A stretch of 64,000 bases of DNA from Bacteroides sp. OM05-12. Lineage in GTDB: Bacteria; Bacteroidota; Bacteroidia; Bacteroidales; Bacteroidaceae. Each line of letters opens with the position of its first letter. Within the stretch, counting starts at the first letter, position 1. Where the stretch lies: positions 235,129-299,128 of the forward strand of contig NZ_QSUN01000005.1 of NCBI RefSeq assembly GCF_003438995.1, read 5' to 3'. Positions 9,001 to 16,330 of the stretch are shown here, piece after piece. The notes beneath the pieces are model-generated. The model was not told the origin of the DNA. It made no database searches and saw only the letters and a program-made list of their open reading frames with translations. The translations under genes and the position numbers were made by a program.

Positions 9001-10200
9001 TTAGTTGCCATGCTCTGTATGTATAAATTGCTTGTTTGCACCTCGTAGGCGGAAAAAATTAAAAAACATGAGTATAAATAAAACTGGAATATTGAGTATT
9101 GCTTTGGCTAGTTTCCTGTTAATTAAATAATCGGGTATAGCTAATGCGAATGTTATACATAATAAAGCAAATAGTCCCCACCATTTGACAGCCATAATCC
9201 AGTTGGTTACAGTCAGGATGCATGCAATAATAATGATAGAACCGAATAAAATAACTCGGGGTGGCATCATCCATTGAAATAATTTATCGCAATAATCCCA
9301 ATTCCCTTTAAATATTGCACTGGGGAATGAGAATAGTCCGGAGAATAGATTGCTAAACTGGGTTGATAACCACCTTCGGCGCTGATTGTAGAATTGAGAA
9401 TTGTTTTTTACTTTCTCATCATAGGTGTATACTGTATTTAAATATTCAATGTAAATATTCTGTTTTAATAGTAATATTTCTAGCTGTTTGTCGATGCCTA
9501 CATGTTTTGCGTGTTGCATACAATCTTTAAATAACTCATATTCGAATGCCATTCCTGAACCGATAAGAGCAGAAGAAAATCCTAATTGGGTGTGTCCTTT
9601 TCTAAATATAGAGTTGTTTATTTCTTCGCTTACAGCATCCAATATTGCAGTATTGGTCTCAAGGTTTTTGGCAACTCTATGAGTTTGTATAGCAGAACAA
9701 CCAGAATAAAAAGCATTGTTTAATTGTTCTAAATAATTGGATTCAACGACATTGTCTGCATCCAATATGACAACGTTGTCATATTGGGGTTCATGGCTCT
9801 CAATATAATTGATAGCTTCCAGAAGTGCATTTGTTTTGGAACTATATTTTTTTTGAATAGGAATGACTATTGCTGAAAGAGTTTCCAACTGTTTGTTTGT
9901 CTCATTTTTCATATCTTCAGCAATAACAAATATGTCATATTTGTCTCTAGGATATTCCTGCTCTAAAAAACTTTGTACAGAATTGACAATAACTTTATCT
10001 TCTTTATAAGCAGGAAATAAAACTGCATATTTATATTTCTTTTTAGTCACAGGATAAGTGTTCTTAGATTTTCTAAGTGAGTTAACAGCAAATATAAATA
10101 AATATAATACGGCTATGGCAAATAACAAAAATAAAATCGCATCAACCATGCTAAAGACACGTTCTCCGCTATCTGAGTTTATAATAAATAAATAATCCAT
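9001..10200 (-). CDS. Membrane-bound family 2 glycosyltransferase (cellulose-synthase-like)
   Basis: A 399-residue GT2 enzyme with an N-terminal membrane helix (about 20-40), a cytosolic catalytic domain and two to three C-terminal helices (about 316-385). Catalytic hallmarks are FPAYKED at 62-68, the DxD-type LDADN at 146-150 and the Q-x-x-R-W motif QRRRW at 273-277. The usual TED is replaced here by a GIDKQLE stretch near 235. This architecture is shared with processive synthases such as NodC/HasA and with some single-addition transferases. Because a Wzy-type polymerase or ligase lies next door (3 bp), I favour a repeat-unit transferase, but a processive role is not excluded. Confidence 0.82.
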   Translation of the reverse strand: MDYLFIINSDSGERVFSMVDAILFLLFAIAVLYLFIFAVNSLRKSKNTYPVTKKKYKYAVLFPAYKEDKVIVNSVQSFLEQEYPRDKYDIFVIAEDMKNETNKQLETLSAIVIPIQKKYSSKTNALLEAINYIESHEPQYDNVVILDADNVVESNYLEQLNNAFYSGCSAIQTHRVAKNLETNTAILDAVSEEINNSIFRKGHTQLGFSSALIGSGMAFEYELFKDCMQHAKHVGIDKQLEILLLKQNIYIEYLNTVYTYDEKVKNNSQFYNQRRRWLSTQFSNLFSGLFSFPSAIFKGNWDYCDKLFQWMMPPRVILFGSIIIIACILTVTNWIMAVKWWGLFALLCITFALAIPDYLINRKLAKAILNIPVLFILMFFNFFRLRGANKQFIHTEHGN

Positions 10201-10203
10201 ATT

Positions 10204-11658
10204 TTATATCTTTATTATTAAGTTTTTATTATTGATCTGTTGTTCTACATATTCTCCATTTAAAATCATTGATAATCCCACAAATGCAATAATCATTGTG
10301 GGATATTGCCCCCAAAAGGCGTTACCGTATGCACTAAGCATCATGCCGAATATACCGCAAAGTAATCCGCTATATATTCCTTTAAGCTCTTTACTTTTTA
10401 TTTTGAACATAATAATCCACATACATTTAAAAATTACTATTAAAAGTCCTCCTAAATATAAAATGAGACCTATAATGCCTGTTTCTACCCATATTTTTAC
10501 GTACCAGGAATCATGAGGAATATTGGTTGTAAAGCGGATAGATACTTTTTTATTTTCTACACCTGATAATCCAAGTCCTTCTCCTATTGGTTTATATTTA
10601 AGATATTCAGCTAGACGTTTTTGATTTTCGCGACGGACATTGAAAGATGCATCTTCTGTTGGACGGAATGATGTACGCATTCTCCGAATCTGGGGGTTGT
10701 TTTGTCCTATATAAGTATAAGCGAAAAAAATATAAATAAACACTAATAAAAAGCCTCCTATAAATATTGCTTTGTAATTTTTACTAATAATAATATATAG
10801 AGCTAATCCGCCTAATGGGACAATCATTGCACCTCTTGTTCCGGATAAAAACATGGCGTAAATAGAGAGTAAAGATATTATGGCATAGTATATTTTACTG
10901 ACTTTTTGAGGTGTGATAAAAGCAATTATGCCAAATACTACTCCTGCACAACCCATATTTGAACCAAAATTCCCGGCATCTGTAAAAAATGAGAAATATC
11001 GTGTCCCGGAACCAATAATGTGTGTGAGAGCTCCGCCTCCTGCTAACCATGCTTGTTCAAATGAATCAAAACCAATAGTTTTCTGCATGATAGCTTTTCC
11101 TACAGCCAGTAATGTGAGTATAGAATATAATAGAATAATGATTTTTACTTGTTTTATTCTTGTTATAAGGAGTGTAGATATTAACGATATTATCAATCCA
11201 TTAAAAATCAGTCCTCTGGATAATACCCATGCTTCAAGCATTCCTGTTGGATTGGCTAACTCTATAATACAATAGATCATCCATATAAATGTTACTATTG
11301 TTAAAATGTTTAAACCGTTTTTCCACGGTATGTCTTGTTTTAATGCACTATGAATCCATATTAATATGAGTTGGCTGACCAATATTGTATCCATAACGGC
11401 ACTTATACCTTCGAGATTTATGTATCGACCAATTCCCATGATTAGATAATTAAGAATGAATGTCGTATATAAAAGGATAGGAGGATATTCTAAAAAAGAT
11501 AGTATAAATATAATAATTAAAGGAATAAAAATAATAGCTCCTGTTAATATAAAAGATCCAAAAGATGAAGATAAAATGATTCCAGCCAAACCAATGAAAA
11601 TGGCAAGACGGGATAAAGAGTTTCTTCTAGATATATTATAATAATCAACTTTATTCAT
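10204..11658 (-). CDS. O-antigen polymerase/ligase family membrane protein (Wzy-like)
   Basis: A 484-residue polytopic protein with about ten to twelve membrane helices and a large external loop containing GSGTRYFSFF, FLSGTRGAM and the HDSWYVKIWVETGIIGL segment, a hallmark of the O-antigen ligase/Wzy_C superfamily. Such proteins join lipid-linked repeat units on the outer face of the inner membrane, either polymerising them or transferring them to an acceptor. In this operon it is the only polymerase candidate and lies between the chain-length regulator and the glycosyltransferases. Wzy and WaaL cannot be told apart safely by eye. Confidence 0.82.
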   Translation of the reverse strand: MNKVDYYNISRRNSLSRLAIFIGLAGIILSSSFGSFILTGAIIFIPLIIIFILSFLEYPPILLYTTFILNYLIMGIGRYINLEGISAVMDTILVSQLILIWIHSALKQDIPWKNGLNILTIVTFIWMIYCIIELANPTGMLEAWVLSRGLIFNGLIISLISTLLITRIKQVKIIILLYSILTLLAVGKAIMQKTIGFDSFEQAWLAGGGALTHIIGSGTRYFSFFTDAGNFGSNMGCAGVVFGIIAFITPQKVSKIYYAIISLLSIYAMFLSGTRGAMIVPLGGLALYIIISKNYKAIFIGGFLLVFIYIFFAYTYIGQNNPQIRRMRTSFRPTEDASFNVRRENQKRLAEYLKYKPIGEGLGLSGVENKKVSIRFTTNIPHDSWYVKIWVETGIIGLILYLGGLLIVIFKCMWIIMFKIKSKELKGIYSGLLCGIFGMMLSAYGNAFWGQYPTMIIAFVGLSMILNGEYVEQQINNKNLIIKI

Positions 11659-11674
11659 TCTTGTAAACTTAAGT

Positions 11675-13840
11675 TTATTTAACAGGTGCCTTTTTGGCAG
11701 TTAATCCCATATGCATCATTTGTGTTGCTAATGAGTGCTGAGATGAATACGGAGGAAGTTCTCCTGTAAAGTCTTCTACTGCGTATCTGTTGGCATTATT
11801 CAGATATATTACAATAGGTGCTTCTTTTATGATGTCTTTAAGGTGAAATAATAGTTCTTCATCGCTTTTTTTCCATACTCTTTGTGCATTGGCTATTAGT
11901 AGATTAATGGCTGCTTTGTTCAATAAAATAGGAGGTAAGCAATTATACTGAATTGCGGGATATTCAATTAGAACAATATCGCTTTTTTGAGTTGTTTCCG
12001 TAGAATAAATATCAGAGAAGTTACTAGCAAGTAAAAATGTAGCATCATCTGTTGGAAAATCTTCTCCTGCTTTTAAATATTTCACTTTTAATCCTAGATT
12101 TTCCCATTCTTCTATCATATATTTCCCTACAAAACTTTTCCCTTCACCTTTTTCAATGCTCAGAAGATTTATATAAGTAGTTTCATGTGCTTTTAAAAAA
12201 CAGTTTAGTTTATTACATGCGTAAGCTGCAGAAATTCGATGCCAGGCTTTGGAATATCCTCGGAAGCGTAATTGACCTCTACCGGAAAATGCGCCAAGTA
12301 CTTTAATTCCTGTTAAACGTTGGGTGCGGTCTGCGTCTCTTAAAGTGCGATCTAATAATTCTATAAGCAGATTATATCCAAGAATGAAAATTATACTTCC
12401 TAGGAATGCAGCAATTATAAATAATAAACGTTTACCCCCGTTTGGGAAAAGAGGGAAAGCAGGCTCTGTAATAGTATCTAGTCCGGCCGTAGTTAGTTGA
12501 ATATTTCTTTTACGTAAATAAGCAAGATTAAGAGCATGAACCATTTCTAAATATGTTTGTTCTGTTACATTAATTTCTCTTTCTCTGCTTTTTATTTCAG
12601 TACCTACTGGAGAAAAAGTTGAATATATTGTTTGATAATCTTTACGTCGCTTATCCAAAACTTTTATTTCTGCCTTAGCTTTTGTGTTTTGAATAAGAGC
12701 ATTTAACCATTGATCTACCATGTTATTTATGGCTATACCTTCCTTGGAGTATTGATAAACATTTATGTTGTTAGAAATATCAGCTATTTCTTTTTCTGTA
12801 TTTTTTAATTCATGCTTATAGTCTTCCAATTGAGGGTTGTTGAGCTTTGATTTTTCAGAAGAAAATGTCTCTATTTCTGTAATTTTCCCATTAATGGTTG
12901 CTATATCATCTAGTTTCTGAATAAAATCTTTATTGGTTTGGAATAACTTAGTTCTTGTTTCCATTTGTTTTTCCAAGTCATTTAATAGCTTACTGCTACT
13001 TTCTAATTCTCTCTGGATTGCTTCATATCGATTTTCAAAATCAGTAAAAGAAATAGCTGTTGCCTTAGTTTGTTCTTGGTAATTAATAATATTATTTTGG
13101 ATATTATAATTAGATAGAGAGACTTCTTGCCCTTTTAATATTTCCCGATATTTTTTTACTTGTGCTTCAAAATAAGCTATAGCATCGTTTGTTGCCCTAT
13201 ATCTTAATTCATTATATGAATTGAGTAACTCTTCACTTAACAACTTCACAGTATTAGTCGTTATACCTGGGTCGTCTGATTGATATGAAAGTTCAAGAAT
13301 GTCACTGTTACCTATACGTTTAATTTGTACTTTATTGAGGGCGGCATAACTATAATGAGGATTATTGCCATTAAGTAGTATGTATAAGAAATTTTGTGGA
13401 GAATATTGTTTGTAATTTTTAAGATTTTCAATTGTTTTTTCCTCTGATTCCTTATTAATTAGTGCTTTTATTTCTTCAGGAACCATGCTTTGCAATTTTT
13501 TAAAGTTTTTGGCCGTAATATACATGTTATCTTCTTCTAGACTTCCATGAATCATATTCATGGTGAATAAATGTAACGATACGTTTTCTAAAGTAGATTT
13601 AGACTTAATCAAATTGATTAGATTATCATAAGTGTTGTTGACTACCTGAAAATTAGGAGTCTCGTCTCCAGTTAATGAGGTACTGGATACAATGCCCGTA
13701 TATATAGTGGTATCTACTGTATATGTTTTTGATAAAAACTGAGTAAAGTAGGCTACTAACAATGTAACAATTAGACTACCAAATAATAGTTGATAACGTA
13801 TTCGGTAAATGAAACGGGATATAAATAATGATATATTCAT
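11675..13840 (-). CDS. Wzz/Wzc-type polysaccharide co-polymerase with decayed tyrosine-kinase domain
   Basis: A 721-residue inner-membrane protein with two helices (about 15-35 and 471-492) flanking a long periplasmic, coiled-coil-rich region, as in Wzc and GumC. The cytosolic C-terminal domain (about 500-721) aligns in layout with BY-kinases but is eroded. Walker A is reduced to SIEKGEGKSF (GEGKS at 565-569, lacking the usual Pro). The Walker A' aspartate segment is replaced by LKAGEDFPTD. The Walker B position reads DIVLIEYPA at 621-629. There is no Tyr-rich tail. It probably still sets chain length and spans the periplasm to the TolC-like partner encoded 8 bp upstream, but kinase activity is doubtful. 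Confidence 0.8.
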   Translation of the reverse strand: MNISLFISRFIYRIRYQLLFGSLIVTLLVAYFTQFLSKTYTVDTTIYTGIVSSTSLTGDETPNFQVVNNTYDNLINLIKSKSTLENVSLHLFTMNMIHGSLEEDNMYITAKNFKKLQSMVPEEIKALINKESEEKTIENLKNYKQYSPQNFLYILLNGNNPHYSYAALNKVQIKRIGNSDILELSYQSDDPGITTNTVKLLSEELLNSYNELRYRATNDAIAYFEAQVKKYREILKGQEVSLSNYNIQNNIINYQEQTKATAISFTDFENRYEAIQRELESSSKLLNDLEKQMETRTKLFQTNKDFIQKLDDIATINGKITEIETFSSEKSKLNNPQLEDYKHELKNTEKEIADISNNINVYQYSKEGIAINNMVDQWLNALIQNTKAKAEIKVLDKRRKDYQTIYSTFSPVGTEIKSREREINVTEQTYLEMVHALNLAYLRKRNIQLTTAGLDTITEPAFPLFPNGGKRLLFIIAAFLGSIIFILGYNLLIELLDRTLRDADRTQRLTGIKVLGAFSGRGQLRFRGYSKAWHRISAAYACNKLNCFLKAHETTYINLLSIEKGEGKSFVGKYMIEEWENLGLKVKYLKAGEDFPTDDATFLLASNFSDIYSTETTQKSDIVLIEYPAIQYNCLPPILLNKAAINLLIANAQRVWKKSDEELLFHLKDIIKEAPIVIYLNNANRYAVEDFTGELPPYSSQHSLATQMMHMGLTAKKAPVK

Positions 13841-13848
13841 AGATAAAT

Positions 13849-14622
13849 TTATCTTTTCATGATTTTTACATTTGTTAGTAACTCCAGCAAGGTAATTGCG
13901 TTTTGTAGAGATACTTTGCCTGATTGATATTTTTCTAATGCGGCAGAACGTCTACCTCTTTCCAAAGATAATGCAATAATATCAATTTTCCCATTGATGA
14001 AATCTTGTTCGGATATTTTCATTTGTGCATTATATAAGGCAGCTGCCTCAGCCTTAGATTTCATAACAGCTAATTCTTGTAATACCTTATTATACGCTTC
14101 TAAAATAACTAATTTCCTTTCTTCTACAGTAATTGCATATTCATAATCCATTTGTTTGAATTTAGCCTTTCTGGCACGTACTTTTTGTTTTTGACTGACT
14201 AAATCTCCTAAGGGTATTGAGAGGGAAAGACCAATATAGTATTGATTTTGGGATATTCCATTAGATGTGTAATACATTGGAGTATCTGAGTCGGAGAAAC
14301 CATTAACAGAAACCATTCTTCCATATTGATAACTACCTATTCCTCGTAGATAGTTTAGCCATTGTCTTCTAACAACTTTCAACTCGGCATTTGCTTCATC
14401 TCTTTTTGCTTCATATATTCTTACGGATGGATGGTCCTGAACCGATGCTAAAAATGCAGACAAAGGAGGTAACTGTATTTTTTCATAATCATCTAACATT
14501 GCATTTATTGAATCTGTAGTAGAAGATACAATTACAGTTTCCGGTTTCGGCATTTTTCCTTTTTGTGCAAAGACTATACCACCTAATGATAAAAATAAGA
14601 TGCAAATCCAAAATTTCTTCAT
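13849..14622 (-). CDS. TolC-family outer-membrane protein of half the usual length
   Basis: A 257-residue exported protein with a signal peptide (KKFWICILFLSLGGIVFAQ). It shows one TolC-type unit: PPLSAFLASVQDHPSVRIYEAKRDEA, a strand-rich segment (QNQYYIGLSLSIPLGDLVS), and two long helices with Ala/Glu/Lys heptads. Canonical TolC proteins have two such units in about 450 residues, so this has about half and could need six copies for a closed barrel. It lies in an operon with no Wza gene and is followed after 8 bp by the co-polymerase, so it is the likely outer-membrane exit channel. It could also be a periplasmic accessory rather than a pore. Confidence 0.7.
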   Translation of the reverse strand: MKKFWICILFLSLGGIVFAQKGKMPKPETVIVSSTTDSINAMLDDYEKIQLPPLSAFLASVQDHPSVRIYEAKRDEANAELKVVRRQWLNYLRGIGSYQYGRMVSVNGFSDSDTPMYYTSNGISQNQYYIGLSLSIPLGDLVSQKQKVRARKAKFKQMDYEYAITVEERKLVILEAYNKVLQELAVMKSKAEAAALYNAQMKISEQDFINGKIDIIALSLERGRRSAALEKYQSGKVSLQNAITLLELLTNVKIMKR

Positions 14623-14625
14623 AAA

Positions 14626-15789
14626 TTATACATTTTCTTTTTGAATAAAAGCTGTGATGGTTTTCAAAATAATTTTTATATCCATCCAGAAAGAATAATT
14701 TTGTGCATATTTTATGTCTAATTGTTTACGTTCTTCTGCTGATAGTTTACCGGCGTCACCTCTTTTTTCTACTTGCCATAATCCGGTAAGTCCGGCAGGA
14801 GCCATGAAACGGTCGATATAATCGTCTTTAGTTAATAATTCAGCCTCATAGAGAGGGAGAGGGCGATTGCCTACTATTGACATATCCCCTTTTAAAATAT
14901 TGAATAATTGCGGTAATTCATCTATACTATATTTTCTTATGAAATGTCCGACTTTTGTTATACGTGGATCATTCTCTAATTTCACAAAAGAATTTTTTTG
15001 TTCATTATTCCGTTGTTCCAAATAATCTTGCTCCTGTATGAAACATTCATCTGAAACTAATATCATATCATCGTCTCCAAAACTCATAGAATCAATTTCA
15101 TTTATAGAGATATGTTTTTTTTCTTCTTTTTCTACTTCTTCTTTGTATTGGTTTAATTTATCGAATTCTTTGAGTCGTTTGTCTGCTCCATTATACATAG
15201 AACGAAATTTAAGAAAATCAAAAATTTTATAGTTACTTCCCACTCGCTTCGATTTATAGATAATTTTACCTTTACTTTCTATTCGAATTGCGATAGCCAC
15301 TACAATTAATAACGGAGATAAAATAATGATTGCGATGCTTGCAAATATAATGTCAAATAATCGTTTCCACATGGGCAAACGGAAAGAGGTTAGCGGGGTG
15401 GACTTTAAAAAATCAGGTAATAATTGCTCATATCTAGCTATGATAAATTCGATACTCTTTTGATATCTTACTTTTTCAACGTCAGGTGTTATTGTATCGT
15501 TTATCCCATTTTTTAGATATGTGATTTTTTCTTCTGTCTTTAATAAATCTGATGTTACAAGTACGATATAAACCCGATTGGATTTCTTTTTTAAATAGGA
15601 TATATTGGGAATGTCCTGTTTTAGTGAAGTCCTTTCATATAAAATAATTATAGGATCATTACCAGGGAAATTAGAACATAATTTGCTAGCTTCTTTGATA
15701 TGGTTAGATATTAATAATGGAGTATCTAATATATCTTTGAAATGAGAAATCGTTTGCTCATTACTACCAATATAGATAATTCTAATCAT
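14626..15789 (-). CDS. Initiating sugar-phosphate transferase with N-terminal receiver-like domain
   Basis: A 387-residue protein. Residues about 139-387 are a bacterial sugar transferase (WcaJ/WbaP type): membrane-embedded LFDIIFASIAIIILSPLLI, then KFRSMYNGAD, DPRITKVGHFIRKYSIDELP (275-293), the NRPLPLYEAE region and GLTGLWQVEKRG. It moves a sugar-1-phosphate from a nucleotide sugar to undecaprenyl phosphate, the first step of the pathway. Residues 1-118 follow the alternating strand/helix pattern of a response-regulator receiver, ending in YLKNGINDTITPDV. However, the acidic pocket is SNE (9-11), the phosphoacceptor site reads YE (51-52), and the final Lys is missing, so it is a pseudo-receiver. 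About 60 charged residues (205-268) are inserted in the catalytic domain. The upstream gene encodes a true receiver. Confidence 0.82.
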   Translation of the reverse strand: MIRIIYIGSNEQTISHFKDILDTPLLISNHIKEASKLCSNFPGNDPIIILYERTSLKQDIPNISYLKKKSNRVYIVLVTSDLLKTEEKITYLKNGINDTITPDVEKVRYQKSIEFIIARYEQLLPDFLKSTPLTSFRLPMWKRLFDIIFASIAIIILSPLLIVVAIAIRIESKGKIIYKSKRVGSNYKIFDFLKFRSMYNGADKRLKEFDKLNQYKEEVEKEEKKHISINEIDSMSFGDDDMILVSDECFIQEQDYLEQRNNEQKNSFVKLENDPRITKVGHFIRKYSIDELPQLFNILKGDMSIVGNRPLPLYEAELLTKDDYIDRFMAPAGLTGLWQVEKRGDAGKLSAEERKQLDIKYAQNYSFWMDIKIILKTITAFIQKENV

Positions 15790-15801
15790 TATTTATCTTT
15801 A

Positions 15802-16164
15802 TCAAGTATCTTTTTTTATTCTTATTTTTAGCTCCATGGGGTTGAAAGGCTTTAAAATATAGTCTTCAGCTCCTTCTTCTAGGAGACGTATACGTTCACT
15901 CGTACTTTCTTCACTTGATAACATTACGACTGGAATGGATTTAAACAACTCATTCTGTTTTACATAATGTAAGAATTCATCCCCGCGCATTTCCGGCATA
16001 CGAATATCTGAAATAATTAGATCTGGTATATTACCTTCTTGTAACCATCTAATTCCCTTTAATGCATTTTCAAAATATATGAAATCATAATCTCCTGCAA
16101 GATAGAAATACACTACTTTTGCAATTGTTTCTTTGTCGTCTAATAAAAGAATTTTTTTCTTCAT
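15802..16164 (-). CDS. Single-domain response regulator (receiver only)
   Basis: A 120-residue stand-alone receiver domain with all the usual phosphorylation residues: acidic pair D9-D10, phosphoacceptor D53 in ISDIRMPEM, Ser83/84 in MLSSEE and Lys105-Pro106 in ILKPF. No output domain follows. It is the first gene of the exopolysaccharide operon, about 55 nt after a -7 promoter box, and 12 bp before the initiating transferase that carries a receiver-like N-terminus. It may relay a phosphorylation signal directly to the biosynthetic machine, perhaps through receiver-receiver contact; that is inference. No histidine kinase is encoded in the window. Confidence 0.9.
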   Translation of the reverse strand: MKKKILLLDDKETIAKVVYFYLAGDYDFIYFENALKGIRWLQEGNIPDLIISDIRMPEMRGDEFLHYVKQNELFKSIPVVMLSSEESTSERIRLLEEGAEDYILKPFNPMELKIRIKKDT

Positions 16165-16225
16165 TTTGTATCAATTGAGAGATTAACTACTAATCATTTA
16201 ATTCCTCTGAAAGAATTGAATTGTA

Positions 16226-16233
16226 CAAAGATA
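16226..16233 (-). promoter_or_regulatory. -7 promoter box of the exopolysaccharide operon
   Basis: The minus strand reads TATCTTTG, matching the Bacteroidetes -7 consensus TAnnTTTG, about 60 nt before the receiver gene start. It is the only such box seen ahead of the eleven closely packed genes ending at 4120. No clear TTTG -33 element was seen. Confidence 0.5.
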
Positions 16234-16274
16234 TATAATATTTAATTTATAAATTATGTTTCATCTGTTTTTTT

Positions 16275-16315
16275 AAAAAAAAGAGCAGAAATACTAAAAA
16301 TCCGCTCTTTTTTTA
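16275..16315 (-). terminator. Terminator of the LruC lipoprotein gene
   Basis: A-rich arm with GAGC (16275-16286) pairs with GCTC plus a T-run (16304-16315) around an 18-nt loop. It lies 16 bp past the stop of the LruC gene and before the operon promoter, so it should end LruC transcription. Confidence 0.65.
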
Positions 16316-16330
16316 TGGTGCTATTATTAG

